DNA of 64,000 nucleotides, taken from contig NZ_ACLQ01000019.1 of NCBI RefSeq assembly GCF_000174755.1, positions 273,981 to 337,980 on the forward strand, in the 5' to 3' direction. Positions 43,668 through 52,497 of this stretch are shown piece by piece. Within the stretch, counting starts at the first letter, position 1. Every line of letters begins with the position of its first letter. A program made the position numbers and the translations under genes. Below the pieces are notes generated by a model. That model had not been told where the DNA came from. It saw only the letters and a program-made list of their open reading frames with translations, and did no database searches. The DNA comes from Capnocytophaga gingivalis ATCC 33624. GTDB taxonomy: Bacteria > Bacteroidota > Bacteroidia > Flavobacteriales > Flavobacteriaceae.

Positions 43668-44110
43668 TTAGTTCTTTTTCTTGTAAAGATATTTTCTTAC
43701 TTCATTGGTAGAGATAAAGAAATGTCCATATCCTTTTTCTGTCAGACCTGAAATAAGTTTCTTGTCTAATGACCATATTTTATGTTTGTATTGTAAATGA
43801 AAGACAATGAAAGGGATATCGTCCACATCTATATCTTTAGTTATTTTCTCTGCTTTTAACAGGTTTGCCTCCGTTATATCCTTAGAAGTAAGAATAACAA
43901 ACTCTTCTAAAATATTATAGAATTCTGTTTTTATCTGTTTTTGTGTTTTCTTAGTAATCTTTGCTATATCTGGCAAATGTTCTTCAATTTCTTCTAAAAG
44001 ATAATCAGGAACTAAAAATTGTACATTTTTTCTTTCTGATAGTATTTTTGCTATCTCACCATGAGGTGCAGGGCACTATAAAAGATATTAGTATCTGTAA
44101 TGACTATCAT
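43668..44110 (-). pseudogene. frameshifted PIN-domain toxin
   Basis: From the ATG at 44110: MIVITDTNIFYSALH, then the frame breaks and meets TAG. One base shifted, it continues PHGEIAKILSERKNVQFLVP, DYLLEEIEEHLPDIAKITKK and then 95 further codons to the stop at 43668. DTN near the N-terminus and DDIPFIVFHLQ / IWSLDKKL later are PIN acidic-site features of a VapC/COG1569-like RNase toxin. A single-base deletion at about 44068 explains the break. Its ATG overlaps the antitoxin stop (ATGA). Confidence 0.82.
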
Positions 44111-44385
44111 GATATACTTTTTTCAGCCCTTTTCTCATAAAATCGTTTAGTTGCTGCTTTCTTTGTTTTTTGAGAAAGCGCCAGTATCTCCTCTTTATAT
44201 TTAAGAGGTATTCCATTTTCATCTTCTTCCAATAGTTCGGGAGCTGGTGTTGCCTTTGCTTTGGTAGCTGTCTTTTTCTTAGTTTCCTTGATTTTTGTAA
44301 CCTTTACAAAATCAAAGGTTTCGGCCTCCTTTACATAGGCTAAGGCTTGAGGACTGTCATTGAGTACGGTAATTGTATATGGCAT
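44107..44385 (-). CDS. antitoxin of the PIN toxin pair
   Basis: This 92-residue protein starts at 44385 (MPYTITVLNDSPQALAYVKE); an upstream in-frame ATG overlaps a promoter-like box. The N-terminal ~30 residues are beta-helix DNA-binding-like, followed by a Lys/Ala/Thr linker (KKKTATKAKATPAPE) and a C-terminal helix that would wrap the toxin (EEILALSQKTKKAATKRFYEKRAEK). It overlaps the toxin gene by ATGA, a classic type II toxin-antitoxin layout. The antitoxin seems intact although the toxin is broken. Confidence 0.7.
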   Translation of the reverse strand: MPYTITVLNDSPQALAYVKEAETFDFVKVTKIKETKKKTATKAKATPAPELLEEDENGIPLKYKEEILALSQKTKKAATKRFYEKRAEKSIS

Positions 44386-44392
44386 AAGTATT

Positions 44393-44432
44393 AGTTTTGA
44401 GTTTTGAGTTCTTAGTTTTGAGTACAAAGGTA
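44393..44432 (-). promoter_or_regulatory. antitoxin promoter region with TTTTGAG repeats
   Basis: Minus strand TACCTTTG at 44432-44425 is a -7 box. Between it and the start, TTTTGAG occurs three times on the plus strand (44395-44421), which could be an autoregulatory site. The matching TTG is 24 bp away, wider than usual. Confidence 0.4.
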
Positions 44433-44551
44433 GAAATTATTTCCTAATAGTAAGCACAAAAATTATACCAAGGTAGAGATTAGAACGAAAAAGTGAAGAA
44501 TCACATGGGGTAATTCTTCACTTTTCATTTTTATTCTTCACTTAAGAAAGT

Positions 44552-46735
44552 CTATTTTTTATCTTTCTTAAAGTGGGGTTTGTCCTTTTTTTCCTTATCG
44601 GAATGAGGTTTTTCTCTCTTTTCGAGATTTTCTGGACGTGGGAGAAGTGCCTTGCGAGATACACGGGTTTTCTTCGTCTTAGGATCTATACCAAGGTATT
44701 TCACTTCGATAATATCGCCTTCTTTGAGTACATCTGAAGGTTTCTCTACACGCTCCCATGCAATTTCGGATACATGTAGGAGAGAATCCTTACCTGGGAC
44801 AAACTCTACAAAGGCACCAAATTCTACCAAGCGGGCTACACGCACCTTGTACACCTCACCTTCTACAGGCTCAAAAGATACATGGTATACAGCATCTACC
44901 GCTTCTTGGATACCATCAGCATCAGTACCGAGGATCTCTACAACACCTAATTCGCCCACTTCTTCTACCACAATAGTAGTCTTAGTTCTTGCCTGTAGGT
45001 CTTGGATATTCTTACCACCAGTACCAATGAAAGCACCGATGTATTCCTTAGGCATCTCAAGGCGTACAATCTTAGGCGCATGTGGCTTCACAGTTGGGTT
45101 TGGCACGGCTATAGTATCAGTGATTTTACCAAGGATATGCATACGACCTTCGCGGGCTTGCTCTAAGGCTTTTTCCAAGATTTCATAAGTGAGTCCCTTG
45201 ATCTTGATATCCATTTGGCAGGCAGTGATACCATCCTTAGTCCCTGTTACCTTGAAGTCCATATCACCCAAGTGGTCTTCGTCGCCCAAGATATCGGAAA
45301 GTACAGCGTATTTGTCGCCATCAGTGATGAGCCCCATAGCAATTCCTGAAACAGGTTTTTTCATCTGGATACCTGCATCCATAAGGGCTAAGGTACCTGC
45401 GCACACTGTAGCCATAGAAGAGGAACCATTGGACTCCAATATCTCAGAAACCACACGTACAGTATAAGGGCAATCCTCTGGAATCATACGCTTAAGCGCA
45501 CGCTGAGCAAGATTTCCATGTCCTACCTCTCGGCGAGAAGTTCCTCTAAGCGGACGTGCTTCCCCTGTGGAAAAAGGAGGGAAATTATAATGCAAGTAGA
45601 AACGTTCTTCTCCCTGTTCGGAAGGAATATCTATCACATTGGCCTCACGAGAAGTTCCCAAGGTCACAGTAGTAAGAGACTGTGTCTCTCCACGGGTAAA
45701 GATAGCCGAACCATGAGGAGAAGGCAAGTAGCCAACCTCGCACCATATAGGGCGTATTTGTTTAGTATTTCTACCATCCAAACGGAGATCCTCATTGAGA
45801 ATAAGGTTACGGACAGCTTCTTTTTGTGCTTTGGAGAAGTATTTGCTAACCAATTTATCGTACTCTTCCAATTCTTCTTCAGTGAAAAGGGCTTTACAAG
45901 CTTCTTTTACTGCATCGAACTTATCGCTACGCTCATGTTTGGTAGTATTTTCCTTAGCTATAGCATAGCATTTGTCATAGCAGAAGTCATATATCTTCTT
46001 AGCTACCTCCTCGTTTTCCTGCGGTACTTCATAGGTACGTATAGTTTTACCTACCTTTTCGCGGAGGCGTTCTTGGGCTTCTATCTGTACTTTGATCGCT
46101 TCATGAGCAAAGTGAATAGCATCAGCCATATCCTTTTCAGATACCTCATCCATTTCCCCTTCTACCATGGCAACAAACTCCTTAGAGGCTCCGACCATGA
46201 TATCCATATCCGATTCTGCCAATTGCTGTGCACTTGGGTTGATGATGAACTCCCCATTGATACGTCCTACGCGTACCTCGGAGATAGGTCCATCGAAAGG
46301 GATGTCCGATACCGCCAAGCAAGCAGAGGCAGCGAGTCCCGCCAAGGCATCAGGCATCACGTTCTCATCATGAGACATAAGCTGAATCATCACCTGTACT
46401 TCGCAGTAGTATTCCTTAGGGAACAGAGGTCTCAATACCCTATCCACCAAGCGCATTGTAAGGATTTCCTGATCACTGGGGCGTGCTTCACGCTTGAAGA
46501 AACCACCAGGGAAGCGCCCAGCAGCAGCAAATTTTTCACGATAATCTACAGTCAAAGGAAGGAAATCCACACCTTCACCTGCTTCCTTATTAGCAACGAC
46601 CGTGGCCAAGAGCATAGCATTGCCCATTTGTACCACTACGGAACCATCGGCCTGTTTGGCCAATTTTCCTGTTTCAATGGAGATTGTACGTCCATCGGCA
46701 AGAGTAATTATCTCTTTTTTTACTTCTGGAATCAT
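44552..46735 (-). CDS. pnp: polynucleotide phosphorylase
   Basis: This 727-residue protein has two RNase PH domains ([81 protein letters not shown]), a KH domain ([18 protein letters not shown]) and an S1 domain ([22 protein letters not shown]), then a Lys/Glu-rich tail. It degrades RNA 3'-5' by phosphorolysis. rpsO lies upstream on the same strand, the usual rpsO-pnp order, but a terminator lies between. Confidence 0.97.
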   Translation of the reverse strand: MIPEVKKEIITLADGRTISIETGKLAKQADGSVVVQMGNAMLLATVVANKEAGEGVDFLPLTVDYREKFAAAGRFPGGFFKREARPSDQEILTMRLVDRVLRPLFPKEYYCEVQVMIQLMSHDENVMPDALAGLAASACLAVSDIPFDGPISEVRVGRINGEFIINPSAQQLAESDMDIMVGASKEFVAMVEGEMDEVSEKDMADAIHFAHEAIKVQIEAQERLREKVGKTIRTYEVPQENEEVAKKIYDFCYDKCYAIAKENTTKHERSDKFDAVKEACKALFTEEELEEYDKLVSKYFSKAQKEAVRNLILNEDLRLDGRNTKQIRPIWCEVGYLPSPHGSAIFTRGETQSLTTVTLGTSREANVIDIPSEQGEERFYLHYNFPPFSTGEARPLRGTSRREVGHGNLAQRALKRMIPEDCPYTVRVVSEILESNGSSSMATVCAGTLALMDAGIQMKKPVSGIAMGLITDGDKYAVLSDILGDEDHLGDMDFKVTGTKDGITACQMDIKIKGLTYEILEKALEQAREGRMHILGKITDTIAVPNPTVKPHAPKIVRLEMPKEYIGAFIGTGGKNIQDLQARTKTTIVVEEVGELGVVEILGTDADGIQEAVDAVYHVSFEPVEGEVYKVRVARLVEFGAFVEFVPGKDSLLHVSEIAWERVEKPSDVLKEGDIIEVKYLGIDPKTKKTRVSRKALLPRPENLEKREKPHSDKEKKDKPHFKKDKK

Positions 46736-46831
46736 AAAAGTTTTTATTAAAATGAAACAAATAGTGTTGTGTTGCTATTGCTATTCCAATGAAAAACTAT
46801 TTAATAAATATTTTAATGGCTTCTTTTTAAG

Positions 46832-46858
46832 AAAAAAGGGGCATAGAGCCCCCCTTTT
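46832..46858 (-). terminator. terminator between rpsO and pnp
   Basis: AAAAGGGGC/GCCCCCTTTT hairpin (46834-46857) with a 5-base loop and T run on the minus strand, 14 bp after the rpsO stop. It would limit read-through to pnp. Confidence 0.75.
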
Positions 46859-46872
46859 GTTGTGTAACAAAA

Positions 46873-47142
46873 TTATTTTCGGATACCTAATTCCTTAATA
46901 ATAGCACGATATCTCTCAATATCTTTTTCTTTTAGATAGTCTAACAAGCTTCTGCGCTTTCCTACGAGCCTTACTAACGAACGCTCTGTATTGTAATCCT
47001 TACGGTTGGCACGCAAGTGCTCTGTTAGGTGATTGATACGGAAGGTAAATAGAGCGATTTGCCCTTCTGTGGAACCTGTATTGGTTTCACTTCCTCCATG
47101 TTTTTTGAAGATTTCTGCTTTTGTTTCTTTTGTTAGATACAT
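46873..47142 (-). CDS. rpsO: 30S ribosomal protein S15
   Basis: This 89-residue protein (MYLTKETKAEIFKKHGGSETNTGSTEGQIALFTFRI; HLRANRKDYNTERSLVRLVGKRRSLLDYLKEKD) is a textbook S15 with its rRNA-binding helices. It has a strong promoter and its own terminator. Confidence 0.98.
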   Translation of the reverse strand: MYLTKETKAEIFKKHGGSETNTGSTEGQIALFTFRINHLTEHLRANRKDYNTERSLVRLVGKRRSLLDYLKEKDIERYRAIIKELGIRK

Positions 47143-47188
47143 TCCAATATTGTTTTAAATGATTATTATGTATTTTTTAAATCGGGGG

Positions 47189-47219
47189 CAAAGGTAGTAC
47201 AAATATTTTTTATACGCAA
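47189..47219 (-). promoter_or_regulatory. promoter of rpsO
   Basis: Minus strand: TACCTTTG at 47196-47189 and TTG at 47219-47217, spaced by 20 bp. Confidence 0.85.
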
Positions 47220-47250
47220 CTTTTTCTAAAAAAATCTTTATTTTCCTCAA

Positions 47251-47280
47251 AAGAAATACTCCTGCTATTGCAGGAGTATT
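47251..47280 (-). terminator. terminator of the acidic-tail protein gene
   Basis: AATACTCCTGC (47255-47265) pairs perfectly with GCAGGAGTATT (47270-47280) around TATT; a T-rich run follows on the minus strand. Confidence 0.85.
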
Positions 47281-47298
47281 CCCTACTCTATTCTTAAC

Positions 47299-47742
47299 TT
47301 AATCATCATCTTCTTCGTCTTCATCATCTTCATCATCTTCTTCGTCATCGTCATCATCATCCTCTCGCTGATCATGATAATCATCTCTGTAATGCTCCTC
47401 CTCTTCTTCTTCCTCTTCATCATCATCGATATGAAGTGATGTTTTTGAAATATCCTTCTTACGCTTGAGGGCAATTTCATCCTCTCTGGACATTTCTAAT
47501 GTGTCTGAATAATAATCATCCTCTTCCTCATCATAACGTTCCATAGAAGTAGCCAATCGAGTGCTTACTTTTACTAAATAAATAGTATCCTCTGTACGCA
47601 CTTCTAACGCCTCTACAGTTTCATTTTTAGCATTCTTGAATCGGATAACATCACGATCCTGATAACCTTCTGGATATTTTTCCACGAGCAAAGCCAAGAT
47701 GTCTTTGGTTAGTTTCTTATAATCAACAATAGTTCTTTTCAT
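47299..47742 (-). CDS. conserved Bacteroidota protein with extreme acidic tail
   Basis: This 147-residue protein has a folded N-terminal part of ~70 residues (MKRTIVDYKKLTKDILALLV, then EKYPEGYQDRDVIRFKNAKN, then EDTIYLVKVS). A low-complexity tail of Asp/Glu with a few His/Tyr follows: residues 106-147 are almost all acidic. The N-terminal part is a conserved flavobacterial protein of unknown role. The tail could bind cations or mimic nucleic acid. The GAT/GAA-rich tract is prone to slippage. Confidence 0.8.
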   Translation of the reverse strand: MKRTIVDYKKLTKDILALLVEKYPEGYQDRDVIRFKNAKNETVEALEVRTEDTIYLVKVSTRLATSMERYDEEEDDYYSDTLEMSREDEIALKRKKDISKTSLHIDDDEEEEEEEEHYRDDYHDQREDDDDDDEEDDEDDEDEEDDD

Positions 47743-47894
47743 TTAGCCTTCTTATTTATAATTTTAAGTGGCGCAAAATTAAAAGAAAAAATAAATACAC
47801 ATCTTATTATTATGTTAAATAAAAGTTATTTTTAATTTTTAATTTAACTGTTTTTGTATGTTTTAAAGCTATTGTATAGATTAAATTATGTTAA

Positions 47895-48893
47895 TTATTG
47901 AAGCAATTGCCACAATCTATCTTTTAGGATTGTTATTCCTTGCTGAGCAACAGAGGAGATAAGTAGGTAAGGAAGGTCTAAAGAAGCTGCCTGAAGTTCC
48001 TTCTCAATAAGCCCTTGAAGTTCTTGGTCTAACAAATCAGTTTTTGAGATAGCAAGAAGACGCTGCTTGTCCAATAATTCTGGATTGTATTTCTCCAATT
48101 CTTTCAAAAGAATATGGTATTCCTCTACTATATTAGGGCTGTCAGCAGGTACTAAGAAGAGCAATACAGAATTACGCTCTATATGTCGCAGGAAATAATG
48201 TCCTAAGCCTTTCCCTTGAGAGGCTCCTTCTATAATACCTGGAATATCAGCTATAACAAACGATTGAAAATCACGATATCGCACAATTCCTAAATTAGGT
48301 TTTAGAGTTGTAAATGGGTAATCAGCTATTTTGGGTTTGGCTGAAGTAAGCACTGAGAGCAGTGTAGACTTACCTGCATTAGGAAAGCCTACCAATCCAA
48401 CATCGGCGAGTACCTTGAGTTCCAAGAGCAGTTCCCTCTCTTCTCCTGGGATTCCTGGCTGGGCATAGCGTGGAGTCTGGTTGGTTGAAGTGCGAAAATG
48501 CCAGTTACCCAATCCTCCTTTTCCTCCCTTAAGGGCTATTTTTTCTTCCTTATCTTCGGTAATCTCAAAAAGAACCTCATCGGTTAGTGCGTCTTTGACA
48601 ATAGTACCCAAAGGCACCTCCAAGTACACACTATTACCATCAGCTCCTGTACTACGATTGGCACCACCATCTCCGCCATGTTCAGCTCGGAAGTGCTGTT
48701 GGAACTTAAAATTGATCAGTGTCCATAGGTTTTTATTACCCCGTATGATAATATCACCACCTCGACCTCCATCCCCACCATCAGGTCCTCCTTTTTCTAC
48801 AAATTTTTCTCGGTGCAAATGAGTGGATCCTTTACCTCCATTACCGGAGCGAACGTATACTTTTACATAGTCTGTGAAATTTCCTTCTGTCAT
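47895..48893 (-). CDS. obg: Obg GTPase
   Basis: This 332-residue protein has the glycine-rich Obg fold ([36 protein letters not shown]), then the G domain: G1 [10 protein letters not shown]2 YPFTTL, G3 DIPG and G4 SKTD. It acts in 50S assembly and stress response. The C-terminal OCT domain of some Obg proteins is absent. Confidence 0.97.
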   Translation of the reverse strand: MTEGNFTDYVKVYVRSGNGGKGSTHLHREKFVEKGGPDGGDGGRGGDIIIRGNKNLWTLINFKFQQHFRAEHGGDGGANRSTGADGNSVYLEVPLGTIVKDALTDEVLFEITEDKEEKIALKGGKGGLGNWHFRTSTNQTPRYAQPGIPGEERELLLELKVLADVGLVGFPNAGKSTLLSVLTSAKPKIADYPFTTLKPNLGIVRYRDFQSFVIADIPGIIEGASQGKGLGHYFLRHIERNSVLLFLVPADSPNIVEEYHILLKELEKYNPELLDKQRLLAISKTDLLDQELQGLIEKELQAASLDLPYLLISSVAQQGITILKDRLWQLLQ

Positions 48894-48914
48894 AACATTC
48901 TACTATTTAATATA

Positions 48915-49208
48915 TTATATGTATAAAATCTTTATTACTAAAATTACTATCAAAGGGGCTAGAAGAGGAAGAAGTAAGTTTGCATTTCTCTTTCCATAGG
49001 CTTTTTGTTTGTGTAATAAAATAGCTTCTATAATAAGGTATATAATCCAAATAGCAGAAGCTATTAGGGTGAAAAAAAATATTGTAATCGCATCCCCTGT
49101 ACCACAGAAACTATGTGGATTGATAAAAGCGAAAGAGATCCTTATGGCAACCACAATAAGTCCTACTAAGACTAATATACGATAAAAAATATGCTTTAGA
49201 ACTATCAT
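48915..49208 (-). CDS. small membrane protein (97 aa), unknown
   Basis: Three hydrophobic helices at about 8-30, 41-66 and 76-96 (ILVLVGLIVVAIRISFAFI; FFFTLIASAIWIIYLIIEAILL; LLLPLLAPLIVILVIKILYI). It lies 21 bp upstream of obg on the same strand. No family recognised. Confidence 0.55.
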   Translation of the reverse strand: MIVLKHIFYRILVLVGLIVVAIRISFAFINPHSFCGTGDAITIFFFTLIASAIWIIYLIIEAILLHKQKAYGKRNANLLLPLLAPLIVILVIKILYI

Positions 49209-49332
49209 AATATATGTAAGAAAAACAATCTTAAGGTATACTAAGAAGAAGAAACTCTGCTGTCTAAATTAGTTCAATGATAGATAATAGTTTTTTCATC
49301 ACAAAATAATATTGTTAATTAATCATTAATCA

Positions 49333-49363
49333 TTGTTCATTAATCATTAATTTTGTATCTTTG
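49333..49363 (+). promoter_or_regulatory. promoter of purE
   Basis: TTG at 49333-49335 and TATCTTTG at 49356-49363 spaced by 20 bp, with TTAATCATTAA-type repeats (49317-49352) overlapping the -33 area. Confidence 0.8.
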
Positions 49364-49390
49364 CTCTTTGATTATAATCATTCATCACTA

Positions 49391-49864
49391 ATGAAAGTAG
49401 CTGTAGTTATGGGAAGTCAAAGTGATCTTCCTATCATGCAAGAAGCCATCGACTTCTTAAAAGAGAAACAAATCCCTGTTTTGGTGGATATAGTCTCTGC
49501 TCACCGTACTCCTGAGAAACTTATTTCTTTTGGGAAAAATGCACATTTGCAAGGAATAGATGTCATTATAGCAGGAGCTGGGGGTGCTGCACACCTTCCG
49601 GGTATGCTTGCTGCTGTAAGTCCACTGCCAGTCATTGGGGTACCTATCAAGAGTCGTAACTCCATCGATGGCTGGGACTCTGTACTTTCTATTCTTCAGA
49701 TGCCCGCTGGTGTTCCTGTAGCTACGGTTGCCCTGAATGGAGCTAAAAATGCGGGTATCCTCGCTGCTCAGATCTTAGGTGTAGCCCACAAGGAGGTACA
49801 AGAGGAAATCTCCAAATACAAAAAATCCTTAGAAGAAGCGGTGCTAATGATCAATATTCAATGA
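49391..49864 (+). CDS. purE: N5-carboxyaminoimidazole ribonucleotide mutase
   Basis: This 157-residue protein starts at 49391 (MKVAVVMGSQSDLPIMQEAI); the frame's upstream part overlaps the promoter. It has SAHRTPEKL, VIIAGAGGAAHLPGMLA and PVIGVPIKSRNSIDGWDSVLSILQMPAGVPVATVA, the class I PurE signatures. It converts N5-CAIR to CAIR in purine synthesis. PurK is not adjacent here. Confidence 0.97.
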   Translation: MKVAVVMGSQSDLPIMQEAIDFLKEKQIPVLVDIVSAHRTPEKLISFGKNAHLQGIDVIIAGAGGAAHLPGMLAAVSPLPVIGVPIKSRNSIDGWDSVLSILQMPAGVPVATVALNGAKNAGILAAQILGVAHKEVQEEISKYKKSLEEAVLMINIQ

Positions 49865-49905
49865 TTAATGTTCAATGAGTTCTGATTTCTGTTCTCTGTT
49901 ACCTA

Positions 49906-50268
49906 TTACCCAACCAAGTGTGGTATATAGATAAACATTAGCACTGCCACTACAGCAAAAAAGATCATGGTCACAGCCCCAGCAGCAATATCCTTAATCT
50001 CCCCTATTTTGGTATGGAAATCAGGGTGAACGAAGTCACAGAGCTTTTCCAAGCCTGTATTGAGCCCTTCTATAGCTAATAGCACCCCGAAGGACAAAAG
50101 CTGAACCATCCATTCTGTTGGGGTAAGTTCGAAATAAAAACCTAATCCTACAAAAACGAGAAACCCTATACTATGGGTGATAATAGCATCCTCAGTACGA
50201 ACCAAGAGCCAAAAGCCTTGTAAGGCATAGCGAGTACTCTTGATTCGACCTATTACAAACTTTTTCAT
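49906..50268 (-). CDS. dgkA: diacylglycerol kinase family protein (undecaprenol kinase type)
   Basis: This 120-residue, three-helix membrane protein has the motif LLAIEGLNTGLEKLCDFVHPDFHTKIGEIKDIAAGAVTM with the catalytic Glu residues and conserved K-D-x-AAGAV. It phosphorylates undecaprenol or diacylglycerol for lipid-carrier recycling. It starts 18 bp after the SUI1-like gene. Confidence 0.92.
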   Translation of the reverse strand: MKKFVIGRIKSTRYALQGFWLLVRTEDAIITHSIGFLVFVGLGFYFELTPTEWMVQLLSFGVLLAIEGLNTGLEKLCDFVHPDFHTKIGEIKDIAAGAVTMIFFAVVAVLMFIYIPHLVG

Positions 50269-50286
50269 TTCTTTAATTTTAAAAAG

Positions 50287-50607
50287 CTATCCTCCTACAC
50301 GCTTCACTTTGAAGCCCTTCCCTTTGAGAAATACCATGATCTTATCTCGGTAATCCCCCTGAATGATGATTTTTTCCTCTTTCACAGAACCCCCAACCCC
50401 TAAGTGAGTTTTAAGCTCCTTAGCCAATATCTTGAAATCAGCATCGGCACCTGTATACCCTTCTATAAGGGTAACAGGCTTTCCATTACGCTTTTCATAT
50501 TTGCATAAGAGAGGTTCATCCTGTAACCAAATATTGGAAGAGGGTTCCTCAGGGAGTACTTCTTCCTTATGGTCAGGAAAGAGCTTTTGGAGTTGTTCTC
50601 TTAGCAT
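50287..50607 (-). CDS. SUI1/eIF1-like translation factor (YciH family)
   Basis: This 106-residue protein has a SUI1 fold in its C-terminal ~75 residues: RNGKPVTLIEGYTGADADFKILAKELKTHLGVGGSVKEEKIIIQGDYRDKI. Bacterial YciH proteins bind the 30S subunit and influence start-codon fidelity. It begins 1 bp after the transketolase gene, so coupling is likely. Confidence 0.9.
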   Translation of the reverse strand: MLREQLQKLFPDHKEEVLPEEPSSNIWLQDEPLLCKYEKRNGKPVTLIEGYTGADADFKILAKELKTHLGVGGSVKEEKIIIQGDYRDKIMVFLKGKGFKVKRVGG

Positions 50608-50608
50608 A

Positions 50609-51562
50609 TTATTTTCTTTTTAGTACCTTTTCTACAGCACTGAGGATTCCCTCCTTGTCCAAACCATATTTACGCATGAGTTCGGCAGGAGTACCACTCT
50701 CGCCAAAGGTATCATTCACTGCTACTAACTCTTGTGGTACAGGATAGTGCTGTGCCAATACACGGGCTACACTCTCTCCTAAACCACCATAGTAGTTGTG
50801 TTCCTCACAGGTTACCACCGCTTTGGTCTTACGTACAGAGGAGAGAATTATTTCTTCGTCCAAGGGCTTAATAGTGTGAATATCAATTACCTCAGCCGAA
50901 ATACCTCTTTGTTCTAAGACCTCACAAGCTTGTAATGCTTCCCATACTAAATGACCTGTAGCAATGAGAGTAACGTCAGTTCCTTCATTGAGCAAGAGTC
51001 CTTTTCCTATCTCGAAAGTCTGGTCTTCTGGAGTAAAGTTTGGTACAGCAGGGCGGCCAAAACGCAGGTATACAGGCCCTACGTAGTCAGCGATTGCAAT
51101 AGTTGCTGCTTTGGTTTGATTGTAATCGCAAGGGTTGATGACCACCATATTCGGTAGCATTTTCATCAGCCCTATATCCTCCAATATTTGGTGGGTAGCT
51201 CCATCCTCTCCGAGAGTCAATCCTGCATGGGAAGCACATACCTTTACATTCTTATTTGAATAAGCGATAGATTGGCGTATTTGGTCATATACACGTCCTG
51301 TAGAAAAGGCTGCAAAAGTACCTGTAAAAGGAATTTTTCCACCTATAGTAAGCCCTGCAGCAATACCCATCATGTTGGCTTCGGCTATTCCCACTTGAAA
51401 AAAACGTGTAGGGTTCTCTTCTATGAATTTTTCCATCTTGAGCGAACCTATAAGATCTGCACAGAGAGCTACTACGTTGGGATTCTTGCGTCCTACTTCG
51501 GCAAGTCCTGCACCGAAACCGCTTCTGGTATCTTTCTTACCTGTATCTGTATATTTTTTCAT
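50609..51562 (-). CDS. transketolase C-terminal subunit
   Basis: This 317-residue protein corresponds to the pyrimidine-binding and C-terminal domains: [84 protein letters not shown]. The thiamine-diphosphate-binding N-terminal subunit is usually adjacent in this phylum, but here the upstream gene is a SUKH-like protein. The partner must be elsewhere in the genome. Confidence 0.9.
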   Translation of the reverse strand: MKKYTDTGKKDTRSGFGAGLAEVGRKNPNVVALCADLIGSLKMEKFIEENPTRFFQVGIAEANMMGIAAGLTIGGKIPFTGTFAAFSTGRVYDQIRQSIAYSNKNVKVCASHAGLTLGEDGATHQILEDIGLMKMLPNMVVINPCDYNQTKAATIAIADYVGPVYLRFGRPAVPNFTPEDQTFEIGKGLLLNEGTDVTLIATGHLVWEALQACEVLEQRGISAEVIDIHTIKPLDEEIILSSVRKTKAVVTCEEHNYYGGLGESVARVLAQHYPVPQELVAVNDTFGESGTPAELMRKYGLDKEGILSAVEKVLKRK

Positions 51563-51583
51563 CTGACAATATTTTTAATGTTT

Positions 51584-52390
51584 TTATTTTTTCTTTCTAA
51601 ACCTATTTGTAAGCTCTACAAAAAGAAGGCTCAACAGCATAAAAGGAATGGTTATCACCATTAAGAAAGAGTTCCAAGTTTTCCCAACAAGGGTCTCCTT
51701 TAGCTCAAACTCTCCGTGGTACAACTCATTTCGTCTGTAATAGTTAGCAAATCGCCTTGTTTTAAGTAGCTCTGCTATAAGTGGCTTGGCAGGTGCATAC
51801 TGATGTATGATTCCTAAAGTATCTATGGCATAAGCCACTACAGACATATTATCTTTGAGAGCGAACTCCTTTTGAACAAACGGCAATAAAGTATCCAACT
51901 CAGAGGGCGGGGTGAGCCAAATAGCCATAGTTTGTATAGTTTCCTTTTGTATGTCGGAGATAAAATCAGCTGCTTTTATATGCTGCCAACACTCTTGTAA
52001 CACAATAGGTTCCGCCTCATTTTCCTCTGTAATAGGATAATCTTCTTCCTCTATATCCTCCCAATCATAGAAATCGGTCTGCTTGGCTGCCTTTTCGTAA
52101 GCTTTGAGAAATGAATCCAAACTCTTGAACTGTGGTGCAAATACCGCCTCATCGTGCCTTACGATCGCAACTTTCCCTTTTAGAAAGCCCGAAGTATAGA
52201 TAGCCACACAATCACTTTCTTGGTTGGAGAACAAGGGAAGTATCTCAAAGCCAAGGTTACACTGCCTTATCCACTGAAGGATTGCCTCTCGCTCATTCTC
52301 ATCCATGAGAATAACACCTCCATGAGGTTTGAAGTTCTGCAAAGGTAGTGGGTCTATCCCCTTTATTTCTAACAAAGTGGTCAGTTTCAT
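51584..52390 (-). CDS. SMI1/KNR4-like protein with C-terminal membrane helix
   Basis: This 268-residue protein contains EILPLFSNQESDCVAIYTSGFLKGKVAIVRHDEAVFAPQFKSLDSFLKAYEKA, the pattern of a SUKH domain, then an acidic linker (WEDIEEEDYPITEENEAE), a HEAT-like helical part and a C-terminal membrane helix (FLMVITIPFMLLSLLFVEL). The tail anchor suggests action at the inner membrane. It lies 21 bp upstream of the transketolase half gene. Confidence 0.65.
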   Translation of the reverse strand: MKLTTLLEIKGIDPLPLQNFKPHGGVILMDENEREAILQWIRQCNLGFEILPLFSNQESDCVAIYTSGFLKGKVAIVRHDEAVFAPQFKSLDSFLKAYEKAAKQTDFYDWEDIEEEDYPITEENEAEPIVLQECWQHIKAADFISDIQKETIQTMAIWLTPPSELDTLLPFVQKEFALKDNMSVVAYAIDTLGIIHQYAPAKPLIAELLKTRRFANYYRRNELYHGEFELKETLVGKTWNSFLMVITIPFMLLSLLFVELTNRFRKKK

Positions 52391-52440
52391 TACACTTGTG
52401 TATCAGAGTGCAAAGATACTATTTTTAATTCTATAAAACA

Positions 52441-52474
52441 AAAAAACTTTGTCAGCCTTTTGAGCTGACAAAGT
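52441..52474 (-). terminator. terminator of the TonB receptor gene
   Basis: ACTTTGTCAGC (52446-52456) pairs with GCTGACAAAGT (52464-52474) around a 7-base loop, followed by T7 on the minus strand. Confidence 0.9.
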
Positions 52475-52497
52475 GAGAAAAAGGAAAGTAATTGTTC

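Noticed and set aside
47283..47480. 65-codon Met/Lys-rich frame opposite-phase to the acidic tail
   Set aside because: It is the +1 frame of the GAT/GAA-rich tract and has an artefactual composition.
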